NCBI RefSeq assembly: GCF_008806975.1
Contig: NZ_CP031728.1
Coordinates: forward strand, 62,001-126,000
Direction: 5' to 3'
DNA: 64,000 bases
DNA from: Cellvibrio sp. KY-GH-1
GTDB taxonomy: Bacteria > Pseudomonadota > Gammaproteobacteria > Pseudomonadales > Cellvibrionaceae
This document shows, one piece after another, positions 19,151-27,183 of this stretch. The notes below the pieces were generated by a model. The model saw only the letters and a program-made list of their open reading frames with translations, ran no database searches and was not told where the DNA came from. Within the stretch, counting starts at the first letter, position 1. Every line of letters begins with the position of its first letter. Position numbers and translations under genes: made by a program.

Positions 19151-19165
19151 GCAGGGTTTATGCCA
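19151..19165 (-). promoter_or_regulatory. Sigma-54 (-24/-12) promoter candidate for the exporter operon
   Basis: Read on the minus strand: TGGCATAAACCCTGCT. GG is at -24 and GC at -12 with exactly the canonical spacing; consensus is TGGCACG-N4-TTGCW. The predicted transcript start is near 19140, about 55 bases before the HlyD GTG. A sigma-54 regulator gene is linked, which supports the call. Confidence 0.6.
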
Positions 19166-19228
19166 TAGTTGAAGTGGATTGATTTTTAAGGAGATTTTGC
19201 GAAATTAACGCGATTGTGTGCGAAAATG

Positions 19229-19266
19229 AGTCCGGAATCGGACGAAAAGCATTTCGATTCCGGACT
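19229..19266. promoter_or_regulatory. 12-bp inverted repeat, probable activator-binding site
   Basis: AGTCCGGAATCG (19229-19240) and CGATTCCGGACT (19255-19266) form a perfect inverted repeat with a 14-base spacer. The centre is about 108 bases upstream of the predicted sigma-54 start, the usual distance for an NtrC-type enhancer site. It overlaps the histidine kinase stop codon, so it could also be a hairpin at that mRNA end, but no T run follows. Confidence 0.5.
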
Positions 19267-20572
19267 AACGTGTGAAATGCGAGCCTATTGGCAGTCGCAC
19301 CAGCGCGCAAGCGCCTTGGCGATCGGTGCGATTGGTTAAATGCAATTGCCCGCCTAATTGCTCGACGATATGGCGGCAGAGATTTAATCCAATACCCTGA
19401 CCCTGGCTTTTGGTGGTGTAGAAGGGCACAAATAAATTATCTTCGTTCGTGATACCTTGCCCTTGATCCTGGATTTTAATTTCGCAGTATTCCCGCGAGT
19501 GCTCGCGAATTAGCTGGGTCGTTAATTCGACAGTTTCAGGTGGGCTGCCGGCTTCTTCGGCGTTTTTTAATAAGTTAATTAACACCTGCTGCAAAAGTAC
19601 GGGATCGGTCTGCAGGACAATATCCTGCCCGCTAGGGGTTAAGCGCTGTTGGGGGAATAGACCCTGGGTTTTTTCAATGAGCGACTGCACGTTCACTAGT
19701 TGGTGTTCTATGTGAATGGGCTGTTGGAATTGCGCGTAACGCGCCACGAAATCGCGCAGGTGTTGGCAGCGCTCTTCAATAACACTGAGCGCCTCTTTTT
19801 CACGTGCCTGGGTGACTTTTTGTTGCAGCGATTGGGCAAGGGCGGCGACCGGTGTAAGCGAATTGCGAATTTCATGGCTGAGCACGCGAATTAATTTTTG
19901 CCAGGCTTCCTGCTCCTGATTGCGCAATGCAGATTTGATATTGATAAAAATCAGCAATTGATTTTCTTGCCCCTGATCCACAAAGCGACTGGTGCGAATT
20001 TGCCATTCCTGTTGTTTAAGCGCATCGCTAAACTGCCATTCGGATTTCATTATCAAACCCAATAGATCAGGCTTTGCATGCCGTAGTGTTTGCCAGGGGC
20101 GACCAAATAATTGCGCGAAAGCACTATTGGCGTAGTTGAGGCGCTGCTTGTGGTCAAACACCAGAATTGGGGTATTCAAGTGATCAATCATTTGGTAGAG
20201 CACAAACAATTGTTGGTTGTAATGGCTTTTGTGAATCTGCAATGACTCGCGCAGCGCATTAAATTGCTGCTGAAATTCTGCAACGATTCCCGCGTGAAAA
20301 ACTGGTTTGGCGAGGATGCTGAAATCCTGGTGCTGGAGTGCGTCCAGTTGAGTGCCAATGCGCTGGAAGATGGTAAAAATTTTACTGTACAAGCCGATAA
20401 AAATAGCGCTCGTGATTAGCAGGCTCACAGTGCCAATTAACGCAACTTGCCACCAGGGCAGGGCGAGCAGTAATAAGCCGCATAGGCCTGCTTGCAGCAA
20501 CAATAAGAAGAGGACGATGTTCTTGAGTAGCGATTCCAGTGAGTCGCTGCCGGGTACTGAAGACTCTGCCAT
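19265..20572 (-). CDS. Sensor histidine kinase, NtrB/NtrY-like
   Basis: 435-residue membrane sensor kinase: two transmembrane helices at about 18-38 and 43-62 with almost no periplasmic loop, a linker, a PAS domain at about 125-215, a dimerisation domain with His233 in VLSHEIRNSLTP, and an ATPase domain with LINLLKNAEEAG, DQGQGI and GIGLNL boxes. The short loop suggests it senses inside the membrane or cytosol. It likely phosphorylates the sigma-54 regulator at 11720. ATG 20572 is chosen because it begins just before the helices; a TTG at 20623 with a nearby AGG is an alternative adding 17 residues. It lies 180 bases upstream of the exporter operon and divergent from ggt. Confidence 0.88.
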   Translation of the reverse strand: MAESSVPGSDSLESLLKNIVLFLLLLQAGLCGLLLLALPWWQVALIGTVSLLITSAIFIGLYSKIFTIFQRIGTQLDALQHQDFSILAKPVFHAGIVAEFQQQFNALRESLQIHKSHYNQQLFVLYQMIDHLNTPILVFDHKQRLNYANSAFAQLFGRPWQTLRHAKPDLLGLIMKSEWQFSDALKQQEWQIRTSRFVDQGQENQLLIFINIKSALRNQEQEAWQKLIRVLSHEIRNSLTPVAALAQSLQQKVTQAREKEALSVIEERCQHLRDFVARYAQFQQPIHIEHQLVNVQSLIEKTQGLFPQQRLTPSGQDIVLQTDPVLLQQVLINLLKNAEEAGSPPETVELTTQLIREHSREYCEIKIQDQGQGITNEDNLFVPFYTTKSQGQGIGLNLCRHIVEQLGGQLHLTNRTDRQGACALVRLPIGSHFTR

Positions 20573-20728
20573 AGGGTTTGATCTGAATATGCTGGTTAAT
20601 AGCCGGTAAAAATGAGTGTGCAAAAATGCCTGTCAATATAGCCCCTGGCGTTAAATGCGAATAGACTCCCCGGCTGCATCTCCCCGATTGATCGCTGTTT
20701 TATTTCACTGATTTTGGTTGTAGTACTT

Positions 20729-22417
20729 ATGAAAAAGACCATTTTTGCATTGCTCGTTTGGATATTTCCGCTGCTGTGTTGCGCGCAGCTTCCCGCTACC
20801 GGGTACACGCACACTGGCTATGCGCAGGTGTCCAATGATGGCAAGGTTGCCGCGGCCAGCGTAAACCCGGACGCAACCCGGATCGCGATGGAAGTGGTAA
20901 AGCGTGGCGGTAATGCGGTGGATGCGGCCATTGCCATTGCCTTTGCGCTGGGTGTGGTTGACCCGCAAAACTCCGGTATTGGCGGTGGTTGTTTTGTTCT
21001 GGTCCGCTTGGCGGATGGGCGCATACTGGCGATTGATGGGCGCGAGATGGCCCCCGCAGCTGCGCAACGCGATATGTTTTTGCAAAACGGAAGGGCGAAT
21101 CCTGAGCTGAGTCGTACGGGGGCCTTGGCGATTGGTATTCCCGGCTCAGTGATGGCGCTGCACAAATTACAGCGCGAAGGGGGAAGGCTTGGTTTTGCGG
21201 ACGTAATTTTGCCCTCGGCAGAATTGGCGGAGCGGGGCTTTGCGGTATCACCCGTTGTTGCTGAGCGCAGCGCGGCTACTGCCCCGGACATTAAAAAATT
21301 TCCCGCAACGGCGGCAATTTATCTGGATAAATCCGGTCAACCTTTTAGCGTGAATACACGTATCAAAAATCCCGACCTTGCCAACACCTATCGACAGTTG
21401 GCGAAACTGGGGCCGGATTATTTTTATCGCGGTGACTTTGCGAATAAAACCGCCGAGTGGATGAAAAAAAATGGTGGATTAATTACCCGCGATGATTTTT
21501 CCAATTATCAAGCCAAGTTGCGTCAGCCGGTGGTGTCGCAATTTGCCGGTTACACACTTTATGGTTTTCCGCCGCCAAGTTCAGGCGGTACCCACGTTGC
21601 GCAAATATTAAATATTTTGGAAAACTTTGATTTGCACAAAGCGACTACGTCCGAGCGTTATCATTTGGTGGCCGAGGCAATGAAGTTTGCGTTTGCAGAT
21701 CGCGCCCACTGGTTGGGCGATGCTGACTTTACAAAAGTTCCGGCGTTATTGACGAGCAAAGCCTACGCAAAAACCATCGCGCAAAAAATCAATCTGAATA
21801 AGGTTGCGAACAATGTGGTGCACGGTGATCCTGACGTTGATATTCCCCACTTAATGAATAAACACACCACACACATCGCTACTGCAGATTTAGATGGTAA
21901 TTGGGTAGCTATCACATCAACTGTGAATACCAGTTTTGGTAGCAAAGTAGTTATTCCCGGTACCGGGGTGGTAATGAATAACCAGATGGATGATTTTTCC
22001 GCGCAAGTGGGTGTTGCCAATGCTTTTGGTTTGGTGGGCTCGGATGCCAATGCAGTCGCGGCAAAAAAGCGTCCATTATCCAGTATGAGCCCCACATTGG
22101 TGTTTAAAGATAATCAACCGGTGATGACATTAGGGGCGGCCGGAGGCCCAACCATCATTTCCCAAGTGGTTCAAAACTTGTTGTACACCCTCGAATTTGG
22201 GATGCCCGCTGAAGAGGCGATAAAACAGCCGCGCATACATGAGCAATGGAACCCGAATTTATTATTTGTCGAAGCGGCTATGCCGGACATGGTTCGTAAA
22301 GCGCTGGCACAGAAGGGGCATGATATTAATGTTTGGCCAAGCATGGGCGCTTCGCAAATTATTCAACTGCGTGACGGAAAATTAGTGCCGGTCGCAGAGC
22401 CTCGCATCGCAAAATGA
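20729..22417 (+). CDS. ggt: Gamma-glutamyltransferase
   Basis: 562-residue periplasmic Ntn-hydrolase that hydrolyses or transfers the gamma-glutamyl group of glutathione and related amides. A signal peptide is seen at about 1-19 (MKKTIFALLVWIFPLLCCAQ). NPQNSGIGGGCF near the N-terminus is typical. The self-cleavage site is NKHTTHIA with Thr380 as the likely new N-terminal nucleophile of the small subunit; LSSMSPTLVF and GAAGGPTIIS form the oxyanion and substrate region. The frame opens five codons earlier at 20714, but ATG 20729 starts the signal peptide. It is divergent from the histidine kinase and followed by about 200 bases without a visible gene or terminator. Confidence 0.92.
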   Translation: MKKTIFALLVWIFPLLCCAQLPATGYTHTGYAQVSNDGKVAAASVNPDATRIAMEVVKRGGNAVDAAIAIAFALGVVDPQNSGIGGGCFVLVRLADGRILAIDGREMAPAAAQRDMFLQNGRANPELSRTGALAIGIPGSVMALHKLQREGGRLGFADVILPSAELAERGFAVSPVVAERSAATAPDIKKFPATAAIYLDKSGQPFSVNTRIKNPDLANTYRQLAKLGPDYFYRGDFANKTAEWMKKNGGLITRDDFSNYQAKLRQPVVSQFAGYTLYGFPPPSSGGTHVAQILNILENFDLHKATTSERYHLVAEAMKFAFADRAHWLGDADFTKVPALLTSKAYAKTIAQKINLNKVANNVVHGDPDVDIPHLMNKHTTHIATADLDGNWVAITSTVNTSFGSKVVIPGTGVVMNNQMDDFSAQVGVANAFGLVGSDANAVAAKKRPLSSMSPTLVFKDNQPVMTLGAAGGPTIISQVVQNLLYTLEFGMPAEEAIKQPRIHEQWNPNLLFVEAAMPDMVRKALAQKGHDINVWPSMGASQIIQLRDGKLVPVAEPRIAK

Positions 22418-22614
22418 ATGTAAATTACTAATCTGCTTTGGGATGTGCGGCGGCGGGGCATATTGGTCGCGTCAGGACGTCATTGCTAATCGAGAGGAGC
22501 ATCCTTTTAACTGGGGCAGTGGATATAGCTATTGGTGCTTGTTGATTTCGCCGCAGGTCCGGATTTCCACCTATAATTGCGCTTGGGGCTCGACTCAAAA
22601 ATTAGGCTAACGTT

Positions 22615-23493
22615 ATGTCCAAAACCATAGGGCGGAATTTACGCTTCTGGGTGATGACCCTCTTGTGCCTTTCCAGCGTTGGAGCTACTAGCGCTTCCCC
22701 GGTTTATAACGGCGATACATCCTCTTTACCTGCTGAGTTCTTGACTATTCGCAACACCAGTATCGCTGTTATTGATGTTGACGAAGATTATTACTTCTCC
22801 CGCCTGCTGCGCTTGGTTATATCCAAGACTCAATCCGATTGGGGTGCATTGGAAGTTAAAGAGCTGCCTTATTTAATCGAAGACCGACGGTTGCGGGCTT
22901 CATTGCACCGTGGAATTGTCGACGTTATCTGGTCGCCTACGAGCAGTGCTCATGAACAAGACATGCTGCCCATTCGGATTTCGCTATTAAAAAACCTTAA
23001 CAATTATCGCGTATTGCTGATTCGTGAAGGGGAGCAGGCGCGTTTTTCCGGGGTTAACAGTTTGGTGGATTTGGCCAGGTTGCGTGGAGGAATAAGCCCA
23101 CAGTGGACCGATGCCAAAATTATGGAGTACAACAACCTGTTGTTAGTTAAAGCGGTTGGATATCGCAAACTTTTTAAAATGCTTGTTGCAAATCGATTCG
23201 ACTATTATTCGCGCGGCGTTTATCAGGTCCATGGAGAGTTGAAGATGTACGGGCATCTGGGGCTGCAAATGGAAGAAAAATTGTTGCTTAGTTACCCCAA
23301 CGAAGTTTATTTTTTTGTAAACAAAAACAATACCAAGCTGGCACAACGCATCGAGGTAGGTTTATCTCGCGCACTTGCCGACGGAAGTTTCGATGAGTTG
23401 TTAATGAGTATTCCCAGCTATAAAAAAGGTACTGAATTACTGCAAGCTCATCAACGTCGTGTGTTAACTCTGAAATCCTTGCCGGCCAACTAG
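22615..23493 (+). CDS. Orphan periplasmic solute-binding-like protein
   Basis: 292 residues with a signal peptide (about 1-28, ending near ATSAS) and a fold resembling the family 3 amino-acid-binding proteins. Its second half, FKMLVANRFDYYSRGVYQVHGEL and then YFFVNKNNTKLAQRIEVGL, closely parallels the protein at 50673-51629. There is no ABC permease or ATPase nearby. It may be a periplasmic sensor or scavenging component; the ligand is unknown. AGG lies nine bases before the ATG. It stands alone, and the downstream 177 bases contain no clear gene. Confidence 0.72.
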   Translation: MSKTIGRNLRFWVMTLLCLSSVGATSASPVYNGDTSSLPAEFLTIRNTSIAVIDVDEDYYFSRLLRLVISKTQSDWGALEVKELPYLIEDRRLRASLHRGIVDVIWSPTSSAHEQDMLPIRISLLKNLNNYRVLLIREGEQARFSGVNSLVDLARLRGGISPQWTDAKIMEYNNLLLVKAVGYRKLFKMLVANRFDYYSRGVYQVHGELKMYGHLGLQMEEKLLLSYPNEVYFFVNKNNTKLAQRIEVGLSRALADGSFDELLMSIPSYKKGTELLQAHQRRVLTLKSLPAN

Positions 23494-23670
23494 TTCAGCA
23501 AACCTTGATTGTTATTCATGTCCTTGATTCGCTTGCGAGAGTTAAAAAGGCGGCATGAGTTCCCAGTGGGCAGACGCAGCAATCATGCGTGAAAATAATT
23601 TTCCATTACCACGTGGGAAATCATTAATTGAGCAATCCTTTGCGTAATTAATACCTTTTAAAAAAGCACT

Positions 23671-26022
23671 TTAAAAACTACCGCTAATACCAAGCGCGTA
23701 ACTGCGGGCGGGCAGCGGCGCTTTATCTTTGAGGAATGACGCGTGAACGCGCGCGTATTCGTCAGTGAGGTTGTTGCCTTTCAGGTAAATTTTTAAGGTA
23801 TCGCTAAAGGCGTAACTAATTTGTGCATCGACCAGGGTGTATGAACCGGTGGTGGTTTCCAGTGCGGCAACCTTATCCTGTTCAAAATAGTGTTGACCGC
23901 TCAACTCGGCACGCCAGCGACCCGTTTCATATTCAGCGCGCGCGCCGACACGTAAAGGTGGTATGCGGGGTAAGTCTCCGCCGTTGTTGAGTGAGGCTCG
24001 CGTGTAGTCGCTGGTAAAACTCAGTGTTAAGGCGTTGGTGGTTTGCCAAATAATTTCACTTTCAAAACCGTAGAGGTTAGCGTCGCGTGCCTGGTAAATA
24101 AATACCGGTAATTCAGTGGCTTCTTCGTGTTCATGCTCGTCCGCAGATTCATGATCATGTTCCGCTTCATAAACAGCGTTGGTTTCGGAGAGGTAATAGT
24201 AGTTGTCAATTTGGTTGTAAAACGCGTTAAGGATAAAGCCAAGATCGCCTTCAAATTTGCGTAGCGATAGATCCAGATTATTGGACGTTTCCATTTCAAT
24301 GTCTGTGCCGGCTAAATCAAAATGGAAATCGCCATTTGTTTCTTCGTGCAATTCGATAATTGCGCCTACTTCATATAATCCAGAGCCTAAATGCGGGCCA
24401 AACGCGAGCAATTCTGCGGCGGAAGGTGTGCGCTCGGCATGGGTGAAAGAGAGGCCTACATTGTAGCCGGGCGTAAAATCCCATACCGCGCCAGCCGACG
24501 CGCTGAACGGCGTGGATTGGTGATCAAAATCAAATCCATCAATGGGATCGTCGTGGTTATGGTCGTCGGCGTGGCCCTGCTCGTTTAAATCCAATTGCAA
24601 ATTGTTCGCGGAAATTTTCACCTCCTCAATGCGCGCCCCCAACTGCACGAGTAGGTCGCCGAAGTGACGCTCTTCCATTAAACCCAACGCCAGGGTGCTG
24701 GTTTTGCTGGGAGGGGTGAAAGCTTCATCGCCAATTGCTTCAAAATCGTTGTGTTTGTAGTGAAAGCTCAGCGCGCCACGCCATTCCGCAAACGGGTGAT
24801 GAAATAATTCCCAGCGCGCTTCTGCAGTTTCATTGCGGAAGGTGGTTCCAATTGCGCCGTTTTCAATTTCGCTGTGTTCGTAATCGGTAAAGCCGAAGCG
24901 GGTATTGGTTGCACTGAAAAAATCGTGATCCAATGTGAGTTCGCTGATTAGTTGAACGCGATCTTGTTTTAGATCGGCGTAAACATTTTCTTCCGAATCG
25001 CCATGGCTATGACCGGGAATGCCGTATTGGCGTTCGAGGTGGCCGTAAGAAAGGCCGACGAAACCTTCGTCCATAATAAAGCTACTGCCGATGTTAGCGC
25101 CTTGGGCTTCAGTAAATGAATTAGCAAGGCGATTACTCTGATCATGTTCGTGCCCTTCTTCGGCGTGCTCCGCTGCGGATTCAATTGCTGCAGGTCCGGG
25201 AATTTTGTAATTACCGGCATCACGCCAGAAGGCATCGAGGTGTAAACCGACAGTTCCAACGGCCGTATTACCGCTGGCAGAAATGAGTTTGTCATCGGCG
25301 ACAGAATCTTGCTCCAATCGCCACTCACCGTAGGTATCCAAACCGCGCGGCACCCGGTCATCCACGATATTCACTACGCCTCCAATTGCACCGCTGCCAT
25401 AAAACAGGGTTGCCGGGCCGCGCAAGACTTCGATCTGACGGGCAGTGGATGCTTCGGTTGCTACCGCGTGGTCGGGGCCTACGCGTGATGCGTCACCAGC
25501 ATCCAAACCATTTTGGGTGATCAATACGCGCGGTCCATCCAGGCCGCGAATAACCGGGCTGCTGGCCACCGGGCCGTAGTAGCTCGAATGCACGCCTACT
25601 TCATACTTAAGGGTTTCTCCCAGGGTGGATGCCTGACGATCGCGCAACTTATCGCCATCCAGAACTGTTACTGGTTGCGCCGATTCCATATTCGACGCGT
25701 GCCAGGGCAGACCAATCACATTCACGATTTCCAGTGTGGTGCTGCTCAACACCAGATTTACCGGACCGTCCTCTTTGTGAAGATGTAACGTTTTATGGGT
25801 GTAATCCGCGGCGAACACATGGAGTTCCACATGGCTATCGCGCTGGGCAGGTAAGTTGAACTCGCCCTGTGCATTCGTTTGGGTGCTGAGCTTGGTGCCG
25901 ACGACTTCGACGGTTGCATTAGGTATAGGCATACCTTGTTCATCACGAACCTGGCCCTGAATTTGGGCGAGAGCCTGGGAGCTGGAAAGAAAAAGAGCGG
26001 CGTAAATTAGGGTTCGCTTCAC
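23671..26022 (-). CDS. znuD: TonB-dependent receptor, probable zinc (ZnuD-like)
   Basis: 783-residue outer-membrane receptor. Signal peptide at about 1-19; a carboxypeptidase-regulatory-like beta domain at 20-100 (GQVRDEQGMPIPNATVEVVG); a plug with VIRGLDGPRVLI and IEVLRGPATLFYGSGAIGGVVN; then a 22-strand-type barrel ending GISGSF. Three histidine/acid-rich stretches face the plug or loops: HAEEGHEHDQ, HADDHNHDDP and EHDHESADEHEHEE, typical of zinc-capturing ZnuD receptors. A Zur-like palindrome sits about 40 bases upstream, which supports zinc over other metals. The start is GTG 26022 with GAGG six bases before it; the open frame extends 11 codons further without a signal. Nickel or copper remain possible. 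Confidence 0.82.
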   Translation of the reverse strand: MKRTLIYAALFLSSSQALAQIQGQVRDEQGMPIPNATVEVVGTKLSTQTNAQGEFNLPAQRDSHVELHVFAADYTHKTLHLHKEDGPVNLVLSSTTLEIVNVIGLPWHASNMESAQPVTVLDGDKLRDRQASTLGETLKYEVGVHSSYYGPVASSPVIRGLDGPRVLITQNGLDAGDASRVGPDHAVATEASTARQIEVLRGPATLFYGSGAIGGVVNIVDDRVPRGLDTYGEWRLEQDSVADDKLISASGNTAVGTVGLHLDAFWRDAGNYKIPGPAAIESAAEHAEEGHEHDQSNRLANSFTEAQGANIGSSFIMDEGFVGLSYGHLERQYGIPGHSHGDSEENVYADLKQDRVQLISELTLDHDFFSATNTRFGFTDYEHSEIENGAIGTTFRNETAEARWELFHHPFAEWRGALSFHYKHNDFEAIGDEAFTPPSKTSTLALGLMEERHFGDLLVQLGARIEEVKISANNLQLDLNEQGHADDHNHDDPIDGFDFDHQSTPFSASAGAVWDFTPGYNVGLSFTHAERTPSAAELLAFGPHLGSGLYEVGAIIELHEETNGDFHFDLAGTDIEMETSNNLDLSLRKFEGDLGFILNAFYNQIDNYYYLSETNAVYEAEHDHESADEHEHEEATELPVFIYQARDANLYGFESEIIWQTTNALTLSFTSDYTRASLNNGGDLPRIPPLRVGARAEYETGRWRAELSGQHYFEQDKVAALETTTGSYTLVDAQISYAFSDTLKIYLKGNNLTDEYARVHASFLKDKAPLPARSYALGISGSF

Positions 26023-26060
26023 TATGTACCTCAGATAAAAATAGAAAATCGTCAATAAAC

Positions 26061-26083
26061 GAGATGTTATACCATAACAACTT
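26061..26083 (-). promoter_or_regulatory. Zur-box-like operator
   Basis: GAGATGTTATACCATAACAACTT contains the perfect inverted repeat TGTTAT-ACC-ATAACA (26065-26079), close to the gammaproteobacterial Zur consensus of TGTTATA and TATAACA halves. It lies about 40 bases upstream of the ZnuD-like start, so zinc-dependent repression is likely. Confidence 0.65.
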
Positions 26084-26204
26084 TGACTGAAAAGGGTTTT
26101 TTGCGAGTTTGTCGTAAGTGGTGGTGGAAGAGGGACGAGGATGAAAGCCGTGCGATGATAGCGATGAGGCCAGACAGCAACGGGACTGCCTAAGGGCGGA
26201 GAAA

Positions 26205-26229
26205 GTAAAACGGGAGCCGAAGCTCCCGT
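26205..26229 (-). terminator. Terminator after the RDD gene
   Basis: On the minus strand, ACGGGAGC and GCTCCCGT form an eight-base stem capped by a TTCG tetraloop and followed by TTTTAC. It is about 20 bases after the RDD stop. Confidence 0.85.
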
Positions 26230-26248
26230 CTGTTGTTTTGCAATTACA

Positions 26249-26713
26249 TTAATTACGCACTATGTATGTGCCTGCCAGTTTGTCATGCCAGGTTTGCTTT
26301 TTGGGGTCCCAAGCCGCCCACAGAAAGCCAAGCAACAATGGAAGAGTAGAAATGATATAGGCAAAGTAACGGCCAACCAATTGTCCCGTCGTGGGCTTGC
26401 CGCCTGTTTTAGCGCTGATAATCTTCGCCCCGACCACCATTTTTCCGGGGGTTGCCTGACGGTAAGCCCAGAAGCCCAGTACCCACACAAATGGGAAAAC
26501 ATAGCTAATCACCACATCCAGTGGGCCGGCAATAAATGTTGTTTTGGTGAAATAAGCCATCCCGTAAATCAATAATAAAATCGGCAGGGTGATGATGGTA
26601 ACTATGATCTGGTCAATGATGACGGCGCCCAGTCTTGGCCAGAACCCCACATATAGAAGCTCTTGTTGATCTGTTGCCAAGTCTGCTGCAGGTGCTTGAT
26701 AAGGGTTATTCAT
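26249..26713 (-). CDS. RDD-family membrane protein
   Basis: 154 residues with the N-terminal NPYQAPAADL motif common in this group, then YVGFWPRLGAVIIDQI (the RDD arginine/aspartate signature), three to four hydrophobic helices, and RQATPGKMVVGAKI, the second family signature. Members are inner-membrane proteins of mostly unknown role; some act in ion or osmotic stress. An AAGGA ribosome-binding site is seven bases before the ATG, and a strong terminator follows the stop, so it is probably monocistronic. Confidence 0.85.
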   Translation of the reverse strand: MNNPYQAPAADLATDQQELLYVGFWPRLGAVIIDQIIVTIITLPILLLIYGMAYFTKTTFIAGPLDVVISYVFPFVWVLGFWAYRQATPGKMVVGAKIISAKTGGKPTTGQLVGRYFAYIISTLPLLLGFLWAAWDPKKQTWHDKLAGTYIVRN

Positions 26714-26877
26714 AAAAATTCCTTGTGTTGTTATTTATCGAATGCAATAGGGTTTTAAAAAAACCTGATTGTGCGCCAACTATAGCGGTTCAAATATCGG
26801 CTTGCCAAACGATAATTGTTGTTACAGGTGCCATAGGAATTGCTTGACTTGCGGACCCTAGCGCCTTAACTTGCGCG

Positions 26878-27085
26878 CCGAGGTGTCTGATGGGTGTTCA
26901 TTCTTTAGTCAGAGTGCAAGCCAGGATCAGAGTCAATGGGAAGTCGGTGCGTCAGCTGTTCAATAAACGCTGTGCAATCCCGACACTGCCCCCGCAACGG
27001 TAAATGCTGCGATTGTTAATCGCCATGAGTCCGATACCAGCCTCAATCGCAGAGCCATGCTCTTACTTGTTCACTATGTCGCGGA
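26878..27085 (+). ncRNA. Cobalamin (B12) riboswitch
   Basis: Core aptamer elements appear in order: AATGGGAAGTCGGTGC (about 26935-26950), AATCCCGACACTGCCCCCGC with CAACGGTAA (to 27003), and GAGTCCGATACCAGCCT (27027-27043), the B12-box region. Ends are estimated. It lies upstream of btuB, whose ATG is at 27184, leaving about 100 bases for an expression platform containing C-rich stretches that could mask the ribosome-binding site. B12 should switch off btuB and perhaps cobO. Confidence 0.9.
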
Positions 27086-27183
27086 GGGCAACATAGGTGG
27101 AAATCTGTTTATGTTTTGGGTCGCGCCCATTCATCTTTTTCCGCTTCCCCTCCCTCATCCCTATGTCAGGATTGAGGAATCTC

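Noticed and set aside
20796..21251. Overlapping minus-strand frames (151 and 157 residues) inside ggt
   Set aside because: Shadows of the high-GC ggt start region; translations are Pro/Arg- or Ala/Ser-rich without motifs.
27097..27183. 29-codon N-terminal extension of btuB
   Set aside because: It lies in the riboswitch expression platform; ATG 27184 has the GAGGA site and begins the signal peptide.
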